A DNA stretch of 64,000 nucleotides. Origin: Arion vulgaris (lineage: Eukaryota > Mollusca > Gastropoda > Stylommatophora > Arionidae). The position numbers and the translations under genes were made by a program. This document shows, in pieces, positions 9,790-19,589 of this stretch (the stretch's first letter is position 1; each line of letters starts with the position of its first letter). The notes under the pieces were generated by a model. It saw only the letters and a list, made by a program, of their open reading frames with translations, ran no database searches and was not told the DNA's origin. Location of the stretch: contig CM036758.1 in assembly GCA_020796225.1 (NCBI GenBank), positions 64,883,774-64,947,773 on the forward strand, read 5' to 3'.

Positions 9790-10433
9790 ATCAGGAGAAC
9801 AATCAACTAAAGGTATCTTGTCCCAGTGACACTTCAACGACAACACAGGTAATTGCGATCACTGAGGATGAGCTTCAAGAAAAAGATATAAAAATTTCAG
9901 GATCCAGCGGGTGTGCCTACGAGCATACTGGAATTGTTAGTCCCCCAGTGGACAATGGCAGTGAAAATAGTTGTTCCTCGCTACAAATAAGTTTGAGTTT
10001 GTATGGGAGAGATGATAAATCTCTGAGTTCAGAACATAAACAAAATATGAATTGCAATGCTAGTTTAAATATTAAAATTTGGTCAGTACGATCTGGTTCT
10101 GATGTGCAAAAAGATGTGCAATTTGAACGGAAGTTTCTTGATAACATAAACATTGCGTCATTGTGGGGGAAGTATTCTGTCCATTCTATGACCAAGCGGT
10201 TGCGATGGAATACTGTGCTGATTGGGTTCCTTATACTATTTCTTGGCGCTGATGCCCTGTGTTGCTATCAGCATTGTTTGAAAGAATTAACTCTTTCGTT
10301 CTACGAGCATGAGTATAGTCCTCGTCTTCTCTATTTAATGATTGGGGTCTTCATGAGCCATGACAAAATACTTCGGGGTAGATGTTGTGAAGTTGGTACA
10401 CGGGATCCCACTTCTGACACCAAATTGTTATAG
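9747..10433 (+). CDS. Second ORF of the retroelement unit, unknown, one hydrophobic segment
   Basis: Open in the -1 frame relative to the gag-like ORF from 9726; the first possible initiator is a GTG at 9747, so it might be reached by frameshifting or be an artefact of an indel. No canonical X XXY YYZ slippery heptamer is seen in the overlap. The N-terminal two thirds are polar and Ser-rich. A hydrophobic segment (WNTVLIGFLILFLGADALCC) follows RLR, then a Cys-containing tail. The final 10-12 residues (GTRDPTSDTKLL) are translated from the complement of the primer-binding site of the right arm, so the annotated C-terminus is probably not a native protein end. Confidence 0.35.
   Translation: MAKSIFRRDPADNLNQENNQLKVSCPSDTSTTTQVIAITEDELQEKDIKISGSSGCAYEHTGIVSPPVDNGSENSCSSLQISLSLYGRDDKSLSSEHKQNMNCNASLNIKIWSVRSGSDVQKDVQFERKFLDNINIASLWGKYSVHSMTKRLRWNTVLIGFLILFLGADALCCYQHCLKELTLSFYEHEYSPRLLYLMIGVFMSHDKILRGRCCEVGTRDPTSDTKLL
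10405..10422 (-). promoter_or_regulatory. Primer-binding site matching tRNA-Leu 3' end
   Basis: Minus strand TGGTGTCAGAAGTGGGAT, complementary to the CCA-ended 3' terminus of animal tRNA-Leu (known from retroelements and tRNA-Leu sequence). It sits 6 bases after the LTR end TAACA. The left arm keeps only the first ten bases. Confidence 0.75.
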
Positions 10434-10796
10434 GTGGGGGTCCCAGTAGGGTGAGTACTTTCCAAAGGGTTCACACACATAGGTAGTTTCTAAGGGCTCA
10501 CACAGGATGACATACCAACAAACAAGGTGGAATCGTTTCATCTGTATTTATTATCATTACTTGCGGACAATGCATGAGCACATCTGACCGTGTCCAATGT
10601 TTTCGTCATCTCTGTGTTTACTAATTCGTTACTAACACGTCACTATTTTACTACACAAAAGCGTCATGTCTCGTAGTTATGTGTTGCACTTCTACATAGA
10701 GAGTACAACACATAGTCTCAACTATTAAATAATCTAATTATACTACACTAACTATCTGGCTAACTGTCCATTCCTCCGCTGCCATCTGGGGAACTA
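10413..10796 (-). repeat. Right arm of perfect 384-bp inverted repeat: LTR in minus orientation
   Basis: Exact reverse complement of 6185-6568. Its orientation points its internal region back into the unit, so the two LTRs face each other instead of being direct repeats. Beyond the arm, on the minus strand, the primer-binding site is intact and a short leader leads to ATGGCTCAT. Confidence 0.9.
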
Positions 10797-11324
10797 TGAC
10801 ACCTTATATATGTCCAAAATACTTTAACGGAGACAACACAAATGAAATAAAATTTCAATTATTGTATTTGACAATTAACAGCACTTTCAAATCTGGATCA
10901 ACGACCAATGAAATCTTCAGAAATTGAACTAAAGAATAATGAATATCAAATTAATCAAAATTGAAGTAAAGTATAACGAACAAAATATTTAGCAGTGAAG
11001 AAAATGTGAAAAGTAAACTAAAACTTAGTAAAGTGAAAATCAGAGATTTTGCTAAAGTTTAATGTAGCTAAGTTGTGAAGCTCATAGATTTTGCTAAAGT
11101 TTAATGTAGCTAAGTTGTGAAGCTCATAGATTTTGCTAAAGTTTAATGTAGCTAAGTTGTGAAGCTCAGAGATTTTGCTAAAGTTAGTTCAAATTAGTGT
11201 AATGCAGCTAAGAGAGAAATCCAAAGATTGAAAAATGAACAGTGACGAGAAAGTTAACCATTGAACTAGGCTACTAAATAAAACTTATAATATTGATTTA
11301 TTTTACAAAACACAAACAATAAAC
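10797..11324. repeat. AT-rich DNA with a 42-bp tandem repeat
   Basis: Non-coding. At 11053-11185 a unit containing TTTGCTAAAGTTTAATGTAG occurs about three times. Confidence 0.8.
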
Positions 11325-11775
11325 TAGCCACTGGTTTACAAAAGACAAATTCCAACAATGAACTAGCCACTAGTCTACAAAAGACAAATTCAAACAATAA
11401 ACTAGCCACTAGTCTACAAAAGATAAATTCAAACAATGAACTAGCAACTAGTCTACAAAACACAAATTCATACAATGAACTAGCCACTAGTCTACAAAAG
11501 ACAAATTTGGTCAATGAACTAGCCACTAGTCTACAAAAGACAAATTCAAACAATGAACTAGCAACTAGTCTACAAAAGACAAATTTGATCAATGAACTAG
11601 CCACTAGTCTACAAAAGATAAATTCAAACAATGAACTAGCAACTAGTCTACAAAACACAAATTCAAACAATGAACTAGCCACTAGTCTACAAAAGACAAA
11701 TTTGATCAATGAACTAGCCACTAGTCTACAAAAGACAAATTTGATCAATGAACTAGCAAACTTGCCTACAACTTC
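11325..11775. repeat. Minisatellite, 39-bp unit, about 11 copies
   Basis: Unit contains GAACTAGCCACTAGTCTACA and AAAGACAAATT, with two alternating endings (TTGATCAATG and TCAAACAATG). Unit length is a multiple of three and lacks stops in some frames, giving long open frames on both strands that I do not call genes. Confidence 0.95.
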
Positions 11776-11837
11776 AAACATTGTGAAGCAAATTTACCAC
11801 TAAGATCTTCAATTGTTCAAAAAACATTTAAACAAAA

Positions 11838-14800
11838 TTGTATTGTTGGCTGATCTCTATATTTTGATGAGGGGTTGCTGTGGCTAAGCTGTTGTATTGT
11901 TGGCTGATCTCTATATTTTGATGAGGGTTGCTGTGGCTAAGCTGTTGTATTGTTGGCTGATCTCTATATTTTGATGAGGGTTTGCTGTGGTTAAGCTGTT
12001 GTATTGTTGGCTGATCTCTATATTTTGATGAGGGTTGCTGTGGCTAAGCTGTTGTATTGTTGGCTGATCTCTATATTTTGATGAGGGTTTGCTGTGGTTA
12101 AGCTGTTGTATTGTTGGCTGATCTCTATATTTTGATGAGGGGTTGCTGTGGTTAGCTGTTGTATTGTTGGCTGATCTCTATATTTTGATGAGGGTTGCTG
12201 TGGCTAAGCTGTTGTATTGTTGGCTGATCTCTATATTTTGATGAGGGGTTGCTGTGGTTAAGCTGTTGTATTGTTGGCTGATCTCTATATTTTGATGAGG
12301 GTTTGCTGTGGTTAAGCTGTTGTATTGTTGGCTGATCTCTATATTTTGATGAGGGGTTGCTGTGGTTAAGCTGTTGTATTGTTGGCTGATCTCTATATTT
12401 TGATGAGGGTTGCTGTGGCTAAGCTGTTGTATTGTTGGCTGATCTCATATTTTGATGAGGGGTTGCTGTGGTTAAGCTGTTGTATTGTTGGCTGATCTCT
12501 ATATTTTGATGAGGGGTTGCTGTGGTTAGCTGTTGTATTGTTGGCTGATCTCTATATTTTGATGAGGGTTGCTGTGGCTAAGCTGTTGTATTGTTGGCTG
12601 ATCTCTATATTTTGATGAGGGTTTGCTGTGGTTAAGCTGTTGTATTGTTGGCTGATCTCTATATTTTGATGAGGGGTTGCTGTGGTTAAGCTGTTGTATT
12701 GTTGGCTGATCTCTATATTTTGATGAGGGTTGCTGTGGCTAAGCTGTTGTATTGTTGGCTGATCTCTATATTTTGATGAGGGTTTGCTGTGGTTAAGCTG
12801 TTGTATTGTTGGCTGATCTCTATATTTTGATGAGGGTTTGCTGTGGTTAAGCTGTTGTATTGTTGGCTGATCTCTATATTTTGATGAGGGTTTGCTGTGG
12901 TTAAGCTGTTGTATTGTTGGCTGATCTCTATATTTTGATGAGGGGTTGCTGTGGTTAAGCTGTTGTATTGTTGGCTGATCTCTATATTTTGATGAGGGTT
13001 GCTGTGGCTAAGCTGTTGTATTGTTGGCTGATCTCTATATTTTGATGAGGGTTTGCTGTGGTTAAGCTGTTGTATTGTTGGCTGATCTCTATATTTTGAT
13101 GAGGGGTTGCTGTGGTTAAGCTGTTGTATTGTTGGCTGATCTCTATATTTTGATGAGGGTTTGCTGTGGTTAAGCTGTTGTATTGTTGGCTGATCTCTAT
13201 ATTTTGATGAGGGGTTGCTGTGGTTAAGCTGTTGTATTGTTGGCTGATCTCTATATTTTGATGAGGGGTTGCTGTGGCTAAGCTGTTGTATTGTTGGCTG
13301 ATCTCTATATTTTGATGAGGGGTTGCTGTGGTTAAGCTGTTGTATTGTTGGCTGATCTCTATATTTTTATGAGGGTTGCTGTGGTTAAGCTGTTGTATTG
13401 TTGGCTGATCTCTATATTTTGATGAGGGGTTGCTGTGGTTAAGCGGTTGTATTGTTGGCTGATCTCTATATTTTGATGAGGGGTTGCTGTGGTTAGCTGT
13501 TGTATTGTTGGCTGATCTCTATATTTTGATGAGGGGTGCTGTGGTTAAGCTGTTGTATTGTGTGCTGATCTCTATATTTTGATGAGGGGTTGCTGTGGTT
13601 AAGCTGTTGTATTGTTGGCTGATCTCTATATTTTGATGAGGTTGCTGTGGTTAAGCTGTTGTATTGTTGGCTGATCTCTATATTTTGATGAGGGGTTGCT
13701 GTGGCTAAGCTGTTGTATTGTTGGCTGATCTCATATTTTGATGAGGGGTTGCTGTGGTTAGCTGTTGTATTGTTGGCTGATCTCTATATTTTGATGAGGG
13801 TTTGCTGTGGTTAAGCTGTTGTATTGTTGGCTGATCTCTATATTTTGATGAGGGTTTGCTGTGGTTAAGCTGTTGTATTGTTGGCTGATCTCTATATTTT
13901 GATGAGGGGTTGCTGTGGTTAAGCTGTTGTATTGTTGGCTGATCTCTATATTTTGATGAGGGGTTGCTGTGGTTAAGCTGTTGTATTGTTGGCTGATCTC
14001 TATATTTTGATGAGGGTTTGCTGTGGTTAAGCTGTTGTATTGTTGGCTGATCTCTATATTTTGATGAGGGGCTGCTGTAGTTAAGCTGTTGTATTGTTGG
14101 CTGATCTCTATATTTTGATGAGGGTTGCTGTGGTTAGCTGTTGTATTGTTGGCTGATCTCTATATTTTGATGAGGGTTTGCTGTGGTTAAGCTGTTGTAT
14201 TGTTGGCTGATCTCTATATTTTGATGAGGGGTTGCTGTGGTTAAGCTGTTGTATTGTTGGCTGATCTCTATATTTTGATGAGGGGTTGCTGTGGTTAAGC
14301 TGTTGTATTGTTGGCTGATCTCTATATTTTGATGAGGGTTTGCTGTGGTTAAGCTGTTGTATTGTTGGCTGATCTCTATATTTTGATGAGGGTTTGCTGT
14401 GGTTAAGCTGTTGTATTGTTGGCTGATCTCTATATTTTGATGAGGGTTTGCTGTGGTTAAGCTGTTGTATTGTTGGCTGATCTCTATATTTTGATGAGGG
14501 TTTGCTGTGGTTAAGCTGTTGTATTGTTGGCTGATCTCTATATTTTGATGAGGGGTTGCTGTGGTTAAGTTGTTGTATTGTTGGCTGATCTCTATATTTT
14601 GATGAGGGGTTGCTGTGGCTAAGCTGTTGTATTGTTGGCTGATCTCTATATTTTGATGAGGGTTTGCTGTGGTTAAGCTGTTGTATTGTTGGCTGATCTC
14701 TATATTTTGATGAGGGGTTGCTGTGGCTAAGCTGTTGTATTTTTGGCTGATCTCTATATTTTGATGAGGGGTTGCTGTGGCTAAGCTGTTGTATTGTTGG

Positions 14801-15430
14801 CTGATCTCTATATTTTGATGAGGGTTTGCTGTGGTTAAGCTGTTGTATTGTTGGCTGATCTCTATATTTTGATGAGGGTTGCTGTGGCTAAGCTGTTGTA
14901 TTGTCGGTTGATCTCTATATTTTGATGAGGGGTTGCTGTGGCTAAGCTGTTGTATTGTTGGCTGATCTCTATATTTTGATGAGGGGTTGCTGTGGTTAAG
15001 CTGTTGTATTGTTGGCTGATCTCTATATTTTGATGAGGGTTTGCTGTGGTTAAGCTGTTGTATTGTTGGCTGATCTCTATATTTTGATGAGGGGTTGCTG
15101 TGGCTAAGCTGTTGTATTGTTGGCTGATCTCTATATTTTGATGAGGGGTTGCTGTGGTTAAGCTGTTGTATTGTTGGCTGATCTCTATATTTTGATGAGG
15201 GGTTGCTGTGGTTAAGCTGTTGTATTGTTGGCTGATCTCTATATTTTGATGAGGGTTTGCTGTGGTTAAGCTGTTGTATTGTTGGCTGATCTCTATATTT
15301 TGATGAGGGGTTGCTGTGGTTAAGCTGTTGTATTGTTGGCTGATCTCTATATTTTGATGAGGGTTGCTGTGGCTAAGCTGTTGTATTGTTGGCTGATCTC
15401 TATATTTTGATGAGGGGTTGCTGTGGCTAA
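11838..15430. repeat. Satellite array, 54-bp unit (53-bp variants), about 66 copies
   Basis: Unit contains TTGTATTGTTGGCTGATCTC, then TATATTTTGATGAGGGG, TTGCTGTGG and (C/T)TAAGC. Variants are GGCTAA versus GGTTAA, and GGGTTTGC/GGGGTTGC/GGGTTGC lengths. Sequence identity between units is very high. The GCTGTGGCTAAGC part resembles the 5' end and A box of SINE-1 (CTGTGGCTAAGTGG), and the last unit passes directly into a SINE-1 body. A 214-residue minus-strand frame over the last part reflects in-frame 54-bp units. Confidence 0.95.
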
Positions 15431-15655
15431 GCTGTTGTCTTGTGTTCCAATGGTCGTGGGTTTGAATCAGAGCAGGGTGATTCTGTTCACGGGTGCATTT
15501 TTTCAAAAGCTAAAGGATTGTTGCGGAAGATAAGGATCTTGTGCTTTGTGCACTACTCTTGGCAGGTGACAACCCATTTCTGCGATGGGAGGGATCAAGC
15601 CATACAGGGTATAGACTTGTTGCAATGAAGTCAATACTTGAACTTTAGACTCCTT
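15420..15655 (+). mobile_element. SINE-1 copy continuous with the satellite
   Basis: After the last satellite unit comes GGTCGTGGGTTTGAATC (B box region), CTGTTCACGGGTGCA, GGATTGTTGC, TTGTGCTTTGTGCAC, CTCTTGGCAGGTG and CCATTTCTGCG, collinear with the SINE-1 copies at 44384 and 53391. Its A-box part is itself the satellite unit. Confidence 0.75.
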
Positions 15656-15904
15656 TATATTTGAATGAGAAGATGATATTATAGAGAGAAGTATTAAAAA
15701 CAAAAAAATGAAAGTTAGTGGAAAGAAAACAATGATGAGATTATATAGATGCAATAGAAATGAGAAAGTGAGGCACAGGAAGACAGAATGGGATAATAGG
15801 AGATTAAATCACAAGTAACACTGACATTGATAGATGAACGAGACCCATATCAATAACAGTAAGAATTATTAAAGCAGTGATTAAATGTTGAGGGTTAGAG
15901 AAGG
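15656..15904. other. No feature recognised
   Basis: AT-rich, non-coding on inspection. Confidence 0.5.
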
Positions 15905-16295
15905 TGGGCAGAAATTGATTTAAAAACAGAGATAAAATAACCATGTGTGAAATGTGATGTCTTCAAAAGGTCACCAACAGTACAGAAGAGAATCACAAAT
16001 AACAGCTTCAGAGACATGGTTGGTATAAGAACCTGCTGAAATACATTGAAAAACAGAGAATCAATTGGTTTAACCACCTAGTAATGATGCAGCAAGACCA
16101 CTCTGACTATAAAGTTTTCTACAGACCATCAAGGCAAAAGGAAGACCAATGAAAAGGTGGATAGATAAATGCTAGAATCTGGCAAAAGAATACAGAAATC
16201 TATCACTCGAGCCATTCGAGAAGCACAAGAAAAATACAAACCATAACACTGAGTTACAACTCGGTAGCAATGTGACAAAAAAAAAGAAGAAAATA
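15905..16295 (+). mobile_element. LINE-B 3' end, old copy
   Basis: Diverged but collinear with 30170-30547: TACATTGAAAAACAGAGAAT, GGTTTAACCACCTA, AGGAAGACCAATGAAAAGG, then ACTGAGTTACAACTCGGTAG and GTGACAAAAAAAAAGAAGAA. The number of differences suggests an old insertion. Confidence 0.6.
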
Positions 16296-16375
16296 CTGAT
16301 GCAAGTTACAAGTGAGCAACATAAATGAATAATGTTGTGCTATTGCACACTCAAAATGTAATTTGACAGAAGTAC

Positions 16376-17423
16376 CTCGTTTTGGTTTGAGTTTCGGTGG
16401 AGTGGCCTCCCTCTTTTGATATCCTTCTTTGAGTGTTACAAATGATGTAACGTATTTCTTTTTTTTCAGTTTACTTTTAACATGTGGAACCTCAATTTCT
16501 TGGGCATGGTGAGTAAATCCTGCTGGTCGTACATAGATGGGACCACTGGCTGTGCTGCTGCAAGGTGACCCTACGCTCTCATAATCATGATCATGTTCAT
16601 AAGCAAAGTTAGACAATAAACCAATTGAATTGTCACTTGGACTCTTTGGACTAAGTTCTGTTATGTCTTTAATCAGAGGATTGTTGACTGTGGAAGTAAT
16701 GGATGTACTGATGCCATTATCACTATTAGTGTTGGGTGATGTAGAAACCGTAGAATTATTGTCTGTGTGTGTTACTTCAGTACTTGGCTGCTCATTTGTT
16801 GAGGTTGATGGTTGCTCATTTGTTGGAAGTGACGTTTTCTCATTTGTTGACTGTGATGTTGAAGATATATCTGATGACAGGACTGAGTCTGTTGAGTTTA
16901 TGTGGTTGATGTTTGTTGCACTTGATGTTGTTTTGGTGTTTATGATGGCTGTCAAGTAAACAACATTGTTATCATTAATGTCACTGAGGTTGAAAGTACT
17001 GTTGTCATTACTGTTGGGAATTGATGAGGTGGCAGTAGCCAAAGAATTATTGGTACTCTCTGAAAAGTTGGTATTTGTTGAAACAGTCACATGGTTCAAA
17101 TTCACACGAGAAGAACTGTTGTTGTTGCTGTTTTGTGTTTGTGAACTCTGCCATGCTGATAGTCCAGACTTTTTAGTCGTGAAGTAATTCCGAGAATTTT
17201 GAAAATTTGACACAGATGCAATACTTGATTTAATCTTTGGCCTTGCAGATGGAACATCAAGGGATGTAAGTCGTATTGGTGGATTGTGTTCTGAAACTGG
17301 TCTGACATCCTCATCATTGAATGTTATACATGGAAATGGTACCGACGGTCCTTGCTTTCCACCTGTTGTCTTTGGATGGGCTGGTGGTTGTGGTTGAAAT
17401 GTGTAGGGAAATGGTGTACTCAT
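16376..17423 (-). CDS. Ser/Thr/Asn-rich protein, coding exon of a host gene; function unknown
   Basis: The ATG at 17423-17421 (MSTPFPYTFQPQPPAHP) lies just after a 3' splice-like CAG at 17430-17428. The frame stays open for 349 codons to a possible donor (GAG|GTACTT at 16375) and a little beyond, where it enters an old LINE-B copy and stops at 16254, so the donor end is preferred. Composition is biased: a Pro-rich start, then about 190 residues rich in Ser, Thr and Asn with short repeats (STNEKTS, PTNEQPSTSTNEQPST). A more complex C-terminal part follows, with an acidic/aromatic patch (FAYEHDHDYESVGS) and basic clusters (KSKLKKKKY, PPKLKPKRG) that could be nuclear-localisation-like. No signal peptide or membrane segment. 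No family recognised; the conserved-looking ends suggest a real intracellular protein with a disordered centre. Later exons were not found; downstream lies the satellite. Confidence 0.5.
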
Positions 17424-17439
17424 CCCGCTGATTTATTTC

Positions 17440-18030
17440 ATCACGAATATATGTATTTTGCATTTACGATGAATAATTTCACCATGAAATACCATCACAG
17501 TGTTTTATGTCTGAAATATATGAAAAATAAATGTACAAATATGTTAGATACAATATAATTATAAATCAGAATATGTCATTGCATGTCTTCTATTATTTAT
17601 TTGTGAAGGCCCATCATTAAGACTATATATATATAGTACAATTAACAATACATATGTCGGCCTAGCGAACATAATACAAATTGTAACATAGAAATAAGTA
17701 ACATATTGTAGAAATTAAAATTTGATAACAATTGATGTTTTCAAAAAGTGATCAACGTGAGCAGAAACAAAACCACATTAAAGGGCCTAAATTGGAAACA
17801 TAAACACGTTTGTAATATAGGGCGTGATCAAACACGCACCCTAGAACTAGAACCCTACTCAGGCTACTGCTGGATCAACCAACTGGCAACGCATCACAAC
17901 ACGGACTGAACACGAATCAAACTAAAGACACTAGAGCAAAACGAACTAATATAGATATCCTAACATGGAAAACACATATATATTGTTTGTTAATAATATA
18001 TATATTTAATTTTAAAGGAGAATATATAAT
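17440..18030. other. AT-rich presumed intron 1 of the minus-strand gene
   Basis: No coding potential seen; AT-rich with TA runs at 17625-17635 and 17985-18005. Confidence 0.4.
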
Positions 18031-18037
18031 ATTTTAC

Positions 18038-18135
18038 CGTATATAGTCTTGAAGATCTCAGAACTTCCATAGTTCAAACACATAACATTGTGTATTTTGA
18101 TCCCAGGCGGTTGCAACAACAACGGTCGTCAGGCA
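18038..18135 (-). other. Candidate 5' UTR exon of the 16376-17423 gene
   Basis: Lies 25-30 bp downstream of a TATA-like motif on the minus strand and ends at a GT donor (ACG|GTAAAAT at 18037). It contains short upstream ATGs but none in frame with the coding exon. Joining to the acceptor at 17428 puts the main ATG 5 bp into exon 2. Exon boundaries are inferred. Confidence 0.35.
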
Positions 18136-18155
18136 CGCTTTCCTGGTCGCTCAGT

Positions 18156-18210
18156 CTCTATTTAACAGCAGAGAATCTGATTGGTCAAACAGATCGATCA
18201 CTTACGTCAT
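18156..18210 (-). promoter_or_regulatory. Promoter-like cluster: CRE-like, CCAAT, TATA-like
   Basis: Read on the minus strand in order: TGACGTAA (18209-18202, bZIP/CRE-like), GACCAATCAG (CCAAT box around 18184), and TTAAATAG (TATA-like around 18165). Spacing fits a core promoter for a minus-strand transcript starting near 18135. Confidence 0.4.
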
Positions 18211-18299
18211 GCTAGTTTTCAACTGGATGATCTGCCCTTGTCGTTACGTGACCTACATTTCTACAAATATAATTTTACAGGGGATCTCAACTTTTTACA

Positions 18300-18795
18300 A
18301 GACATAAAGCCTAAGATAGTGAACAGTACAAAAAAGGTCTACTAGTTTACAAAATACATAAACAGTGACGATAAACAGCAACGTTTCGACCAACAAGGCC
18401 TTTATCAAGCAAACGAACAAACAGGAGTGACAAATTAAAATGAAACATAAATGGACGACCAAATACCAACGTATCTAAGGAAAATCTGGAATAAAAACGA
18501 ATAACGAAATAAATGTAACACAAAAACACACATAAAAACTAGAAATAGAACGGAAAAGAAACAATGAAACATCTAGTAAATATATAACTTGAATACATGC
18601 AACATATACCCAATATAGATTACAAAGCATAGGAAGAGAAAGTACTAAGAAGTATAAAAATGTAATACGTTGAGCCCGTGGTCGCAAGGTACCATACAAA
18701 GAAATCAACCGATTCTCCAGAGCAAATCGACTACGATCATCAGAGGAACATGATCGGATGGCCGTGACCCTCTTAACTGCATGCTCGCCTGATCA
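18300..18795 (-). mobile_element. Penelope-like element, 3' part
   Basis: On the minus strand a decayed end of a GIY-YIG endonuclease ORF (ENRLISLYGTLRPRA) is followed by a 3' UTR. The UTR carries GATAAAGGCCTTGTTGGTCG and AAACGTTGCTGT, as in the fuller copy at 24060-25125. The ENRLI..LGTLRP-type ending is characteristic of Penelope-like elements. Confidence 0.65.
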
Positions 18796-18879
18796 TGAAC
18801 AGTAAAAATGTTTCAATACAAAATCAAACAAAGTACTTATCCTTTTTTTAAGAGTACCATGGTATTGCTATTGGTTACT

Positions 18880-19580
18880 GAACCGACGTTATAGCACTCC
18901 TGGCAGATACATAGGTGCCCAGTCTCCGCCAACAGATTTCGAAGGTATGTAAACTCATAGTTCCTGTGGTTCGCTGGCTAAACACACTCCTCTCCCTGCC
19001 CCTCAAGCATCTGGTTCTACTTGTACAATGTGTAATTCCAAAATGCTACCGCTGGACTTATTTAACATCAATTTTAGTGTCTTCATTCAACTGTAGGTTG
19101 CCAAGAGATCGAACTGACTGAAGAGCATAACCCTTATCCTTTCTAAACTCTTTGACAATCTAAGCTTTCAATGCGTCTGTCTGATATCGCATTGTCGCGA
19201 ACACCCGCATGTCCAGGATAGTAGATCCACTTACGCCTCTGGAGGTTGGAAACATCCACTAGACGACATCCACAAGACGACATCCACTCATACCGCAACT
19301 TGCCATTCTGGATCTTCCGAAGCATCGACTGAGAGTCAGATATAACAACGAACCCAGTAAATGGAATCCCATAGAGCCACTAGAGGGCAGCAGTAACGGC
19401 ATCTAGCACCATTACTCAATCCTCATACTGGAACTTGTTGTTCTGTATTTTCCACTTTGCAATGACATCACGCACGCTAGCCATATATAGGCCTACCTTC
19501 TTACCACGACGCACAAGCCTATCGGTATAAACAACATCATAATAACTTGCATTATCTGCTATCAGCTGTACAGCATCAAA
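18880..19580 (-). mobile_element. LINE-D copy, RNase H and 3' end
   Basis: The minus strand encodes a broken RNase H domain of an I-like LINE: VVYTDRLVRRGKK, DAVTAAL, VVISDSQSMLRKIQ, then YYPGHAGVRDNAISD, each with a recognisable catalytic-motif context. The first Asp motif is altered (YTDRL rather than YTDGS) and a stop interrupts it. Its 5' continuation is at 20515-20760, separated by an inserted LINE-A copy. Confidence 0.65.
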
Positions 19581-19589
19581 ATAAATATA

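Noticed and set aside
6185..10796. Ordinary DNA transposon with long terminal inverted repeats
   Set aside because: The arms are LTRs ending in a primer-binding site and the cargo is gag-like; no transposase or target duplication is seen, so the unit is described as an inverted-LTR structure instead.
11266..11803. Long ORFs on both strands over the 39-bp repeat
   Set aside because: Unit length divisible by three with no stop in several frames gives such ORFs automatically; no start context or splice sites support a gene.
14862..15506. 214-codon minus-strand ORF over the satellite
   Set aside because: Consists of 18-residue repeats of the 54-bp unit plus antisense SINE sequence.
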